The notes beneath the pieces were generated by a model. It worked only from the letters and a program-made list of their open reading frames with translations, made no database searches and had not been told where the DNA came from. Of a stretch of DNA of 13,639 bases, positions 6,818 to 13,581 are shown piece after piece. Each line of letters opens with the position of its first letter. The first letter of the stretch is position 1. The position numbers and the translations under genes were made by a program. Source of the DNA: a bacterium (GTDB lineage: Bacteria; Actinomycetota; Acidimicrobiia; Spongiisociales; UBA11373); the NCBI GenBank assembly GCA_013202595.1, contig JABMPV010000403.1, positions 1 through 13,639 of the forward strand. Reading direction: 5' to 3'.

Positions 6818-7564
6818 GTGGACACCAGTTCAGTCAACATATTCGCCGCGTTCATCTTCGGGATGCTCTCCTTCCTCTCCCCGTGCGTCCTCCCGCTGCT
6901 GCCCGGATACCTGAGCATGATGTCGGGCTACTCGGCGGCCGATTTCGCCGAGGGCCAGGTCTCGTCGCTGCGGATGCTGCGGGTGACGCTGCTGTTCGTC
7001 GCCGGCTTCACGGCGGTGTTCGTGGCACTCGGTGCCACGGCCACCACCCTGGGCAAGTCCCTGCTGCGCAACCAGAGCACCATCACGATCATCTCAGGAT
7101 GGGTGATCGTGGCGCTCGGCCTGTTCATCGCCATCTCCGCCCTCAGCAACAGCAAGCTGCTGATGCCGTTCATGCGTGAGCGCAGGGTCGAAGTGCGACC
7201 CTCGCGTCTCGGTGTTTTCGCCCCACCGGTCATGGGCGCTGCGTTCGGCTTCGGCTGGACCCCGTGCATCGGGCCGACGCTCGGTGCGATCCTGACGCTC
7301 GCCAGCAGTGAGGCGACAGTGTGGAGGGGCATGTTCCTCCTCCTGGTCTACTCGCTCGGCCTCGGGATTCCCTTCATCCTGGCCGGTCTCGGTGTCAACA
7401 AGCTGTACGGGACGATGACCTGGATGCGCCGCCACTTGAAGTCGATCACCATTGCTTCGGGCCTTCTGCTGGCCCTGTTCGGCTTCATGATGATCACGGG
7501 CCGTCTCACCGATATGAACCGGTGGTTCCAGCAGGTGCTCCCGGAGTGGTTGCTGGGGGGCTGA
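6818..7564 (+). CDS. ccdA: CcdA/DsbD-type transmembrane thiol-reductant transporter
   Basis: An integral membrane protein that carries reducing equivalents from cytoplasmic thioredoxin to extracytoplasmic thiol proteins, classically for cytochrome c maturation. The 248-residue product has six predicted spans. The two redox cysteines are in conserved settings: LSFLSPCVLPLLPGY (Cys23) and FGWTPCIGPTLGA (Cys150). The GTG at 6818 is chosen because it leaves only a short N-terminus before the first span; the frame extends to 6716, but that part is polar, unlike the family, and would overlap the start of the divergent MFS gene. A GGGAG stretch lies about 12 bases upstream, a rather long spacing. 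No ResB, ResC or thioredoxin-like partner gene is in the window, so which thiol protein it serves is unknown. trpE starts 49 bases downstream. Confidence 0.88.
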   Translation: MDTSSVNIFAAFIFGMLSFLSPCVLPLLPGYLSMMSGYSAADFAEGQVSSLRMLRVTLLFVAGFTAVFVALGATATTLGKSLLRNQSTITIISGWVIVALGLFIAISALSNSKLLMPFMRERRVEVRPSRLGVFAPPVMGAAFGFGWTPCIGPTLGAILTLASSEATVWRGMFLLLVYSLGLGIPFILAGLGVNKLYGTMTWMRRHLKSITIASGLLLALFGFMMITGRLTDMNRWFQQVLPEWLLGG

Positions 7565-7600
7565 CCGGGGCGATACTGCAGGTCCGCCCGGCCCGGTCGG

Positions 7601-7606
7601 TACCCT
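7601..7606 (+). promoter_or_regulatory. Candidate leaderless-type -10 box (TACCCT) for trpE
   Basis: TACCCT lies seven bases before the trpE ATG at 7614, within the 49-base gap after ccdA. The gap holds no Shine-Dalgarno site next to the ATG, no leader peptide with Trp codons, and no room for a T-box, so classical trp attenuation is not visible here. Confidence 0.45.
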
Positions 7607-7613
7607 GATCGCC

Positions 7614-9080
7614 ATGCACGTGACTCCCTCTCGCGAGGAGTTCCTCCGACTCGCCGCCATTCACCCCATGGTGCCCGTTGCCACCGAGGTGCTCGGCGAC
7701 CGGGATACGGCCGTGAGCGTCTTCGAGCGGCTGGCCGGGACCGAACCCGCGTTTCTCCTCGAATCGGTGGAGGGAGGCGACCGGTGGGCCCGCTGGTCGT
7801 TCGCCGGATGGGATCCCCTGTTCGTGCTGGTCTCTCGGGATGGCGCGACCGAATCCATCGGACTCGAGATCGAGTTGCCCGACGCCGATCCCCTCACCGT
7901 CCTCGAGTCGGTTCAGACCCGCTTTCGCACGCCGGATCTCGAGGGAATGCCTCCGCTGCACAGCGGACTGGTTGGCTACCTCTCGTATGACGCCGTGCGA
8001 TACATCGAGTACCTGCCCGGTCGGCCACCGGATGATCGGGGCCTCCCCGAGATGCTGTGGATGGCGGTTGGCTCTCTCGCCGCCATCGACCGCTTCTCCC
8101 AGACCGTGACGCTGGTCCGCAATGTGATGATCGGCGACGATCCCGGGCCCGGGTACGACGCCGCCGTCGCGACGCTCCACGACGACATCGCCCGGCTCTC
8201 CACCGGAACCATTGGCGCAGCCCGCGCCAGGCCAGAGTTCACGACCAGGCCCGACGCGGTGGCCTCGATGACTCAGGATGAGTACGAGGCCGCGGTCCGT
8301 TCGGCCGTAGGCCATATCGAGGCCGGGGATGCGTTCCAGGTCGTCCCGTCGGTGCGCCTTGCAGTGCCGTTCGACGGTGACACGTTCTCGGTGTATCGCG
8401 CCCTGCGGCTCATCAATCCTTCGCCGTTCATGTTCTATCTCCGTCATCCCGAGATCCAGGTGGCCGGATCATCCCCTGAGCTGATGTCACGGGTGCGCAA
8501 CGGGCGGGTGTTCAGCCGGCCCATCGCCGGCACCCGGCCGCGCGGGGCCAATCCGATCGAGGACCAGGAACGCGGTGACGAACTGCTCGCCGACCCCAAG
8601 GAACGTGCCGAGCACGTGATGCTGGTCGATCTGGCTCGAAACGACCTGGGCAGGGTCTGTGAGTTCGGCTCCGTGTCCGTCGACGACCTGATGGTGATCG
8701 AGCGGTACTCCCATGTGATGCATCTCGTATCGGGTGTGTCGGGAACGCTGCGCGAGGGACTCGGACCGGTGGACGTGTTGCGGGCGACGTTCCCGCACGG
8801 GACCGTGTCCGGCGCACCCAAGGTGCGGGCCATGGAGATCGTCGACACGCTCGAACCGGTAGCCCGGGGACCCTACGCCGGAGCGGTGGGATACCTCGAT
8901 TTCTCGGGGAATCTCGACACGGCGATCGCCCTGCGCACGATGGTTGCGGCGGGTGGGACGGCCTGGGTGCAGGCAGGCGCCGGAGTGGTGGCCGACAGCG
9001 ATCCGACGGCCGAGTACCTCGAGTGTCTCGCAAAGGCCGAGGCGGTCCTTGCGGCGATCGGGGCGGCTGACGATGTTTGA
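7614..9080 (+). CDS. trpE: Anthranilate synthase component I
   Basis: Catalyses chorismate plus ammonia (from the TrpG glutaminase) to anthranilate, the first committed step of tryptophan synthesis. The 488-residue length is typical for TrpE without a fused TrpG. The N-terminal LLES-X10-S motif (48-51, Ser62) is the tryptophan feedback-inhibition site, and it favours TrpE over the related PabB. The chorismate-binding domain fills about 220-480 and shows SRPIAGTRPRG (301-311), EHVMLVDLARNDLGRV (333-348), HLVSGVSGTL (370-379) and FPHGTVSGAPKVRAM (393-407). The ATG at 7614 is preceded by a TACCCT box seven bases away, suggesting a leaderless mRNA. Its end overlaps the ygfZ-like gene by eight bases. 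trpG is not in the window and must be elsewhere for glutamine-dependent activity. Confidence 0.96.
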   Translation: MHVTPSREEFLRLAAIHPMVPVATEVLGDRDTAVSVFERLAGTEPAFLLESVEGGDRWARWSFAGWDPLFVLVSRDGATESIGLEIELPDADPLTVLESVQTRFRTPDLEGMPPLHSGLVGYLSYDAVRYIEYLPGRPPDDRGLPEMLWMAVGSLAAIDRFSQTVTLVRNVMIGDDPGPGYDAAVATLHDDIARLSTGTIGAARARPEFTTRPDAVASMTQDEYEAAVRSAVGHIEAGDAFQVVPSVRLAVPFDGDTFSVYRALRLINPSPFMFYLRHPEIQVAGSSPELMSRVRNGRVFSRPIAGTRPRGANPIEDQERGDELLADPKERAEHVMLVDLARNDLGRVCEFGSVSVDDLMVIERYSHVMHLVSGVSGTLREGLGPVDVLRATFPHGTVSGAPKVRAMEIVDTLEPVARGPYAGAVGYLDFSGNLDTAIALRTMVAAGGTAWVQAGAGVVADSDPTAEYLECLAKAEAVLAAIGAADDV

Positions 9081-10035
9081 GCCCCTCGTCACCTTTGGCG
9101 ATGTCACCGGCGAGTACTTCGCGCTTCGGCAGGCCGCCGGACTGGTATCGGGGATGCGCCGACTGGTGTGGGTGACGGGCCCTGATGCGGTGGCGTTCCT
9201 CGATGGCCTGATCAGCCAGGCAGTCGGGCCGATGACCGAGGGGGCTGTGGCCCGTTCGCTCCTGCTCGAACCGAGGGGCAAGCTGCGGGCGGCGATGTGG
9301 GTCTGGCGTGGGCAGGAGCGGGTCGGCCTACTGACCGACTCAGCCAGGCTCGATGACGTCGTTGAGGATCTGACCCGGTACCGGTTCAGGGTCGACGCTC
9401 AGATCGCGGTGGACGAGCGACCCGTCCTGGAGCTTTGGGGGCCCGGATCGGCTGCCGTCCTGTCGGCTGCGGGATTGCCTGCACCCGACGGCTGGTCTGC
9501 CGAGGGCAATGCTTTCGTCGGGTCGATGCCGCTGGACGGCCTGGCCCGCTACGCCGCCGTTGGGGCGGATCGTGACGTGCTGGTCGAAGCGGGTGCGGTC
9601 CCCGCCGGACTTCTGGCTTCCACCGCCGTGCGGATCGAGGGCGGCGAACCTGCCGTCGGCGTGGATGTCGACGAGAGCACGATCCCTCAGGAAGCAGGAC
9701 TCGTCGAGGGCGCCGTCTCATTCACGAAGGGCTGCTACCTCGGCCAGGAGTTGGTCGCCAGGATCGACTCGCGGGGCCGGGTGAACCGCCACCTGCGAGG
9801 CATCGAGATGGCCGCCAATGCGCTGCCCCCGACCGGTGCCATCGTCCGTTTGCGGGAAGACGACGTCGGGGTCCTCACCAGCGTCGCCGAGTCTCTGACG
9901 GTGCGGGCGCCTATCGGCCTCGCCGTGATCCGCAGGGAAGCCGAACCGGGCCAATCGGTGGAGGTCGTGTGGGATGGAGGGTCGGTCGCCGCCGTGGTGC
10001 GGGCGCTGCCCTTCGATGATTTCGCAGTTAGATAA
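9073..10035 (+). CDS. ygfZ: YgfZ/GcvT-like folate-binding protein
   Basis: A 320-residue member of the YgfZ family, relatives of the glycine cleavage T-protein that bind tetrahydrofolate and help repair or assemble certain Fe-S enzymes. The family signature K-G-C-Y-x-G-Q-E appears as KGCYLGQE (219-226) with the key Cys221. An aminomethyltransferase-like N-terminal domain precedes it, and a small C-terminal beta-barrel region (about 260-315) follows. The ATG at 9073 gives an eight-base overlap with trpE (ATGTTTGA) and the normal N-terminus; an upstream extension to 8944 in trpE is arginine-rich and unlikely. The overlap implies cotranscription with trpE. There is no obvious metabolic reason for this pairing. 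The ygfZ name rests on family similarity, not on proven orthology. Confidence 0.88.
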   Translation: MFEPLVTFGDVTGEYFALRQAAGLVSGMRRLVWVTGPDAVAFLDGLISQAVGPMTEGAVARSLLLEPRGKLRAAMWVWRGQERVGLLTDSARLDDVVEDLTRYRFRVDAQIAVDERPVLELWGPGSAAVLSAAGLPAPDGWSAEGNAFVGSMPLDGLARYAAVGADRDVLVEAGAVPAGLLASTAVRIEGGEPAVGVDVDESTIPQEAGLVEGAVSFTKGCYLGQELVARIDSRGRVNRHLRGIEMAANALPPTGAIVRLREDDVGVLTSVAESLTVRAPIGLAVIRREAEPGQSVEVVWDGGSVAAVVRALPFDDFAVR

Positions 10036-10041
10036 CAGTTG
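10025..10041 (+). repeat. Direct repeat CAGTT, 11-bp phased, before the response regulator gene
   Basis: CAGTTA at 10025 and CAGTTG at 10036 are direct repeats whose starts are 11 bases apart, in a locally AT-rich patch spanning the ygfZ stop codon and ending 47 bases before the response regulator ATG. OmpR/PhoB-family regulators typically bind tandem half-sites one helical turn (about 11 bp) apart, so this could be an autoregulatory site. The repeat is short and could be chance. Confidence 0.3.
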
Positions 10042-10075
10042 TCGAACAGATCGACGCCATGATGCTCCCAGCAAA

Positions 10076-10081
10076 GAGGAG
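10076..10081 (+). promoter_or_regulatory. Shine-Dalgarno site of the response regulator gene
   Basis: GAGGAG, preceded by AAA, lies six bases before the ATG at 10088. It fixes the start of the response regulator and rejects the longer in-frame extension from 9974, which lies within ygfZ. It contrasts with the neighbouring genes whose starts lack such a site. Confidence 0.75.
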
Positions 10082-10087
10082 TGGGAC

Positions 10088-10768
10088 ATGACCATCGGCA
10101 CACGCGGAACAGTGGTGCTCATCGAGGATTCTGACGAGATAGCCGAACTCGTTCGCATGGTCTTCGAGAACGAGGGCTTCAGACTGATCCACGCACCCAA
10201 CGGAGAACGCGGCCTGGATGCGGTGAGGGATCGCGACCCCAGGGTCGTGCTGCTCGACCTCGGATTGCCCGGCATCGACGGCATCGAGGTCTGCAGGCGC
10301 ATCAGGGCCTTCTCCGATGTGCCTGTGCTGATGCTGACCGCGCGTGACGCAGAGATCGACAAGATCGTCGGTCTCGAGATCGGAGCCGACGACTACATCA
10401 CCAAGCCGTTCTCCCCGCGTGAGATGGTCGCCAGGGTCAAGGCCGTGCTCCGCCGCAGTGAGGAGGCGCCCCGGGCCCCATCGACCATCGAGATAGGGGA
10501 GTGGGCCATCGATAGCGGCCGCCGCGAGGTCCGCTCGCCTTCGGGAGAGGTCTTCCGGCCGACAGCCCGGGAGTTCGATCTGCTCTGGTACCTGGCCGAC
10601 AACTCCGGCCTCGCTCTATCCCGCAGCCAGATACTCGAAGCGGTGTGGGGGTATGAGTACTTCGGGGAGACTCGCACCGTGGACGTGCATGTCCGGCAAC
10701 TACGCAAGAAACTAGACGGCATCCCTATCGAGACGGTGTGGGGCGTCGGCTACCGGATCGCGGACTGA
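10088..10768 (+). CDS. OmpR/PhoB-family response regulator
   Basis: A 226-residue DNA-binding response regulator of a two-component system. The receiver domain (about 8-120) has the acidic pocket Glu13/Asp14, phosphoacceptor Asp57 in VVLLDLGLPG, Thr84 in MLTA and Lys106 in ITKPF. The C-terminal winged-helix domain (about 132-224) shows FRPTAREFDLLWYL (156-169), the RTVDVHVRQLRKKL segment of the recognition helix (196-209) and the terminal WGVGYRI hairpin. All phosphorelay residues are intact. The start is set by a strong Shine-Dalgarno site, GAGGAG, six bases before the ATG. A 52-base gap separates it from ygfZ, and the histidine kinase follows two bases after its stop. Target genes are unknown; an 11-bp-phased repeat upstream suggests autoregulation. 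Confidence 0.95.
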   Translation: MTIGTRGTVVLIEDSDEIAELVRMVFENEGFRLIHAPNGERGLDAVRDRDPRVVLLDLGLPGIDGIEVCRRIRAFSDVPVLMLTARDAEIDKIVGLEIGADDYITKPFSPREMVARVKAVLRRSEEAPRAPSTIEIGEWAIDSGRREVRSPSGEVFRPTAREFDLLWYLADNSGLALSRSQILEAVWGYEYFGETRTVDVHVRQLRKKLDGIPIETVWGVGYRIAD

Positions 10769-10770
10769 TC

Positions 10771-12174
10771 GTGCGGAGGCGTTTCTTCTGGTCGCTCGTG
10801 GCCGTCGCCGTTGCCACGATCGTCGTGGGCTCTTTGGCCGCAGCCATCCTCATCGACCGCGAGGTCGATAGATCGGTGCGCGAAGAATTCCGGCGCCAGG
10901 CTCAAGCGACGGCGGGACTCGTCGACTCTCAGATTCTGCAACGCCCGGGCGGTCGGGGCCCCCAGGTCGACGTGATCTCGCTGCTCGGCGTCGTCACTGC
11001 CGTCGGCGGCCACGACTACGTGGAGGCGGCCTTCATCGACCAGGCGGGGAATCTGGAGGTCCTCGGGCAGGGCGGCCCGCTGCTCGATCAGGTTCCCGGC
11101 GACCTCGCCAGGGTCTCGCGGTCAGTGGAATTCGAGGCCACCGTCGACGGCGAGTCCGTGGCCGCCTTCGCCACACCCGTCGACCTGAACGGCCGGGGCC
11201 AGATGGTCATCGTGATCGGAACCGACCTCGACATCATTCCGTGGCGCGATGTCGCACTCAGGATGCTGTTTGGCGTTGCTCTGGGTTTGACCCTGGCGTC
11301 GCTGATCGCTGGATCCCTGTCCCGGTTCCTGGGAAGCAGGCTGGAGGGGCTATCCGGGGCGTCGCGAGCGCTGGCCGCCGGCGATCTGACTGCGCGGGCT
11401 CCTGTGGAAGGCGACGATGAGATCGGTGAAGTCGCCGTCGCCTTCAACGATATGGCAGGCCAATTGGAGGAAGCGAGACGCCGCGAACGGGAGTTCCTCC
11501 AGAGCGTCGGGCACGATCTGAGGACCCCTCTGACCACCATCGGCGGCTACGCGGAGGCCCTCGAGGAGGGCAATGTGGATGCGGCGGACCTTCCGAGGGT
11601 CGCGGATGTCATCCACAGGGAATCGGGCCGTCTCAGCAGGCTGGTCGAGGATTTGATGATGCTGTCGCGCATCGAGGCGCGGGAGTTCGGCCTGCGGCCC
11701 GAGGAAGTCGATCTCGCGGCACACCTGGCGGGTTCGGTGGAGGCGTTCCGGGTCAGGGCCGAGGCAGCCGGCATCGTCCTGGAGTCCGACCTCGAGCCGA
11801 TGCCTCCCGTCGAGACCGATCCGGACCGTGTCGACCAGATCGTCGGCAACCTGCTCGAAAACGCCCTTCGGTACACGCCCGAAGGCGGGTCCGTGACGCT
11901 TCGCCTGCAATCCGGCGACTCCGGCTACAGGATCGCGGTGACCGACAGCGGCCCGGGGATGGATCCCGACGACCTTCCGCGGGTCTTCGATCGGCTGTAC
12001 GTGACCCAGCGATATCGTCCCCTGAGGCCGGAGGGGTCGGGGCTCGGTCTGGCGATCGTCAAGGAACTGGTCGGGCTGATGGGCGGCACAACGGGGGTCG
12101 ACAGTGCGATCGGCTCGGGGACGACGGTGTACGCGATCCTCCCTCATTCGGGGAGCGATCAGCGATCAGGGTGA
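10771..12174 (+). CDS. HAMP-domain sensor histidine kinase
   Basis: Membrane sensor kinase, partner of the upstream response regulator. From the GTG at 10771 the protein has 467 residues: membrane span 1 (about 5-29), an extracytoplasmic sensor region (30-161) with no recognised fold, span 2 (162-184), HAMP (about 185-238), HisKA with phosphorylated His248 in VGHDLRTPLTT, and the ATPase domain with N-box NLLENALRYTP (Asn360, Asn364), G1 box TDSGPGM (391-397) and G2 box GSGLGLAI (422-429). All catalytic elements are intact. The GTG starts two bases after the regulator's TGA without a clear Shine-Dalgarno site, pointing to termination-reinitiation. A start at 10738 within the regulator gene would add 11 residues and is less likely. 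The ligand is not evident. Confidence 0.94.
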   Translation: MRRRFFWSLVAVAVATIVVGSLAAAILIDREVDRSVREEFRRQAQATAGLVDSQILQRPGGRGPQVDVISLLGVVTAVGGHDYVEAAFIDQAGNLEVLGQGGPLLDQVPGDLARVSRSVEFEATVDGESVAAFATPVDLNGRGQMVIVIGTDLDIIPWRDVALRMLFGVALGLTLASLIAGSLSRFLGSRLEGLSGASRALAAGDLTARAPVEGDDEIGEVAVAFNDMAGQLEEARRREREFLQSVGHDLRTPLTTIGGYAEALEEGNVDAADLPRVADVIHRESGRLSRLVEDLMMLSRIEAREFGLRPEEVDLAAHLAGSVEAFRVRAEAAGIVLESDLEPMPPVETDPDRVDQIVGNLLENALRYTPEGGSVTLRLQSGDSGYRIAVTDSGPGMDPDDLPRVFDRLYVTQRYRPLRPEGSGLGLAIVKELVGLMGGTTGVDSAIGSGTTVYAILPHSGSDQRSG

Positions 12175-12176
12175 AG

Positions 12177-12204
12177 TTGGGCGGTACTCCCATCGTCCTA
12201 CGAT
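12177..12204 (+). promoter_or_regulatory. Candidate promoter for trpC (TTGGGC - 16 bp - TACGAT)
   Basis: TTGGGC at 12177-12182 and TACGAT at 12199-12204 are 16 bases apart, and the -10 box ends seven bases before an ATG at 12212. It lies in the 37 bases between the kinase stop and that ATG. If active it would let trpCFB be expressed separately from the two-component genes, as a leaderless mRNA. The -35 match is partial. Confidence 0.45.
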
Positions 12205-12211
12205 GCCCCTG

Positions 12212-12982
12212 ATGCTGGATCCGATCGTCTCCTCGGTGCGGGCTCGCCTCGGCGAGACGATCGAGCGCGCCGGCCAATGGCGGCGTGACTCCCTGGCTGC
12301 CGAACCGCCCCGTGACTTCGCAGGTGCACTCGCTGCTCCCGGGTTGTCGGTGATCGCTGAGATCAAGCGGAGGTCACCGTCCGCCGGGCCCATCGACCTC
12401 GACCTCGACCCCGCCTCGCAAGCATCCGCCTACGAGTCCGGGGGAGCGAGCGCCATGTCGGTGCTCACCGAACCGGACCATTTCGGCGGGTCACTCGCCG
12501 ACCTGGGAGCGGTGAGGGGCGCCGTGGCCATTCCCGTCCTTCGCAAGGACTTCATGCTCCACGAGGCCCAGATCTGGCAGGCCCGCGCCGCAGGGGCCGA
12601 CGCGATCCTGCTGATCGCCGCGATCCTCGACGACGACACACTGGCATCGCTGATGGGTGTCGCCGCCATCGCCGGTGTCGCTGCCCTGGTGGAAGTGCAT
12701 ACCGCCGTTGAAGCGAGGCGGGTGGCCGATCTGGACCCGGCGATCGTCGGCGTCAACAACAGAGACCTCACCACGTTCCGCGTGAATCTGGCAACCGCCG
12801 AGACGCTGAGGCCGCTGCTCCCCGCAGGGGCGATCTGCGTAGGAGAGAGCGGTGTGTCGTCGCCTGTGGGGGCAGCGCGCATGGCCGCCGCCGGCTACGA
12901 CGCAATCCTCGTCGGTGAGGTGGCGGTGCGGTCCGCCGATCCATCAGCGTTCATTGCCTCGTTGAAGGAGGCCGGACCGTGA
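12212..12982 (+). CDS. trpC: Indole-3-glycerol phosphate synthase
   Basis: Converts carboxyphenylamino-deoxyribulose phosphate to indole-3-glycerol phosphate in tryptophan synthesis; a single TIM barrel. Family motifs are all visible: VIAEIKRRSPSAG, VLRKDFML, LVEVHT, GVNNRDL and VGESGVSS. Counted from the ATG at 12212 (256 residues), the likely catalytic residues are Glu50, Lys52, Lys112, Glu161, Asn182, Glu212 and Ser213, matching the known IGPS set. An ATG nine bases upstream (12203) is in frame, but it overlaps the TACGAT box, and MLDPIV at 12212 resembles the usual N-terminus, so 12212 is preferred. Unlike the fused E. coli TrpC-TrpF, this is a separate protein. Its TGA overlaps the trpF GTG (GTGA). 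Confidence 0.95.
   Translation: MLDPIVSSVRARLGETIERAGQWRRDSLAAEPPRDFAGALAAPGLSVIAEIKRRSPSAGPIDLDLDPASQASAYESGGASAMSVLTEPDHFGGSLADLGAVRGAVAIPVLRKDFMLHEAQIWQARAAGADAILLIAAILDDDTLASLMGVAAIAGVAALVEVHTAVEARRVADLDPAIVGVNNRDLTTFRVNLATAETLRPLLPAGAICVGESGVSSPVGAARMAAAGYDAILVGEVAVRSADPSAFIASLKEAGP
12965..12971 (+). promoter_or_regulatory. Strong Shine-Dalgarno site of trpF
   Basis: AAGGAGG within the 3' end of trpC lies seven bases before the GTG at 12979. It is a near-perfect anti-16S match and fixes the trpF start at the GTGA overlap. Confidence 0.8.
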
Positions 12983-13581
12983 CCTGGGTCAAGCTCTGTG
13001 GGATGCGCTCGCCCGACGACGTCGCCGCCGCAGAGAAGGCGGGTGCCGATGCCGTGGGCTTCGTGATCGCCCCCGGTTCACCTCGCATGGTGACCCTGGA
13101 CGATGTGGCCGCGGCCGCCGCCGGCGCTTCGATCGCCACCTACCTGGTCGCTGTGGATCTGACGCCCGACGCGTTGCTCGAGGTCGCCTCGATGACGGGT
13201 GTCGACGGCGTGCAACCCCATGGATCCGGCTCGGCGGAGGCGGCAGTCCTGGCGCTATCCGAAGGTTTCCGGGTGCTGTTCCCCGTTGCGGTGTCGGAGA
13301 AGGCCGATCTCAGCGAGGTGCCTGCCGGGGCGATGGCGCTGCTGGACACGGCAGTGCCGGGCCTCCACGGGGGATCGGGCAAGCAGTTCGACTGGGAGTC
13401 GGCTGCCGGCCTCGGTGACGAGTTCGTGCTTGCGGGTGGACTGACATCCGATACCGTCGCGGAAGCGATCAGAGTGGTCGGTCCATGGGGTGTGGATGTC
13501 TCCTCGGGGATCGAGCGGCAGCGCGGCGTGAAGGACCCTGATTTGATGAGGCAATTCGTTGAGGCGGTGAGAGGTCAATGA
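12979..13581 (+). CDS. trpF: Phosphoribosylanthranilate isomerase
   Basis: Catalyses the Amadori rearrangement of N-(5-phosphoribosyl)anthranilate, the step before TrpC. The 200-residue TIM-barrel protein begins VKLCGMRSPDD with the catalytic base Cys7. Asp123 in MALLDTAVPG is the expected catalytic acid, followed by GGSGKQFDW (131-139) and the phosphate-binding segments FVLAGGL (149-155) and GVDVSSGIE (171-179). Residues 78-82 read VQPHG where the family usually has VQLHG, a mild deviation. The start is a GTG overlapping the trpC stop (GTGA) and preceded by AAGGAGG. The stop overlaps the trpB ATG (ATGA). The tight overlaps indicate a translationally coupled trpCFB unit. Confidence 0.95.
   Translation: MTWVKLCGMRSPDDVAAAEKAGADAVGFVIAPGSPRMVTLDDVAAAAAGASIATYLVAVDLTPDALLEVASMTGVDGVQPHGSGSAEAAVLALSEGFRVLFPVAVSEKADLSEVPAGAMALLDTAVPGLHGGSGKQFDWESAAGLGDEFVLAGGLTSDTVAEAIRVVGPWGVDVSSGIERQRGVKDPDLMRQFVEAVRGQ

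Noticed and set aside
7565..7613. Possible intrinsic terminator, attenuator or T-box between ccdA and trpE
   Set aside because: GC-rich words are present but no stable stem followed by a T-run, no leader peptide with Trp codons, and only 49 bases of space.
7506..8447. 313-codon antisense frame under trpE
   Set aside because: Covers the highly conserved TrpE N-terminal half on the opposite strand; its composition is that of a shadow frame.
8944..9072. N-terminal extension of the YgfZ-like protein
   Set aside because: Arginine-rich sequence within trpE; the ATG at 9073 gives the family-typical start.
11350..12147. 265-codon antisense frame under the histidine kinase gene
   Set aside because: The kinase frame carries intact catalytic boxes; the antisense product shows no domain and a typical shadow composition.
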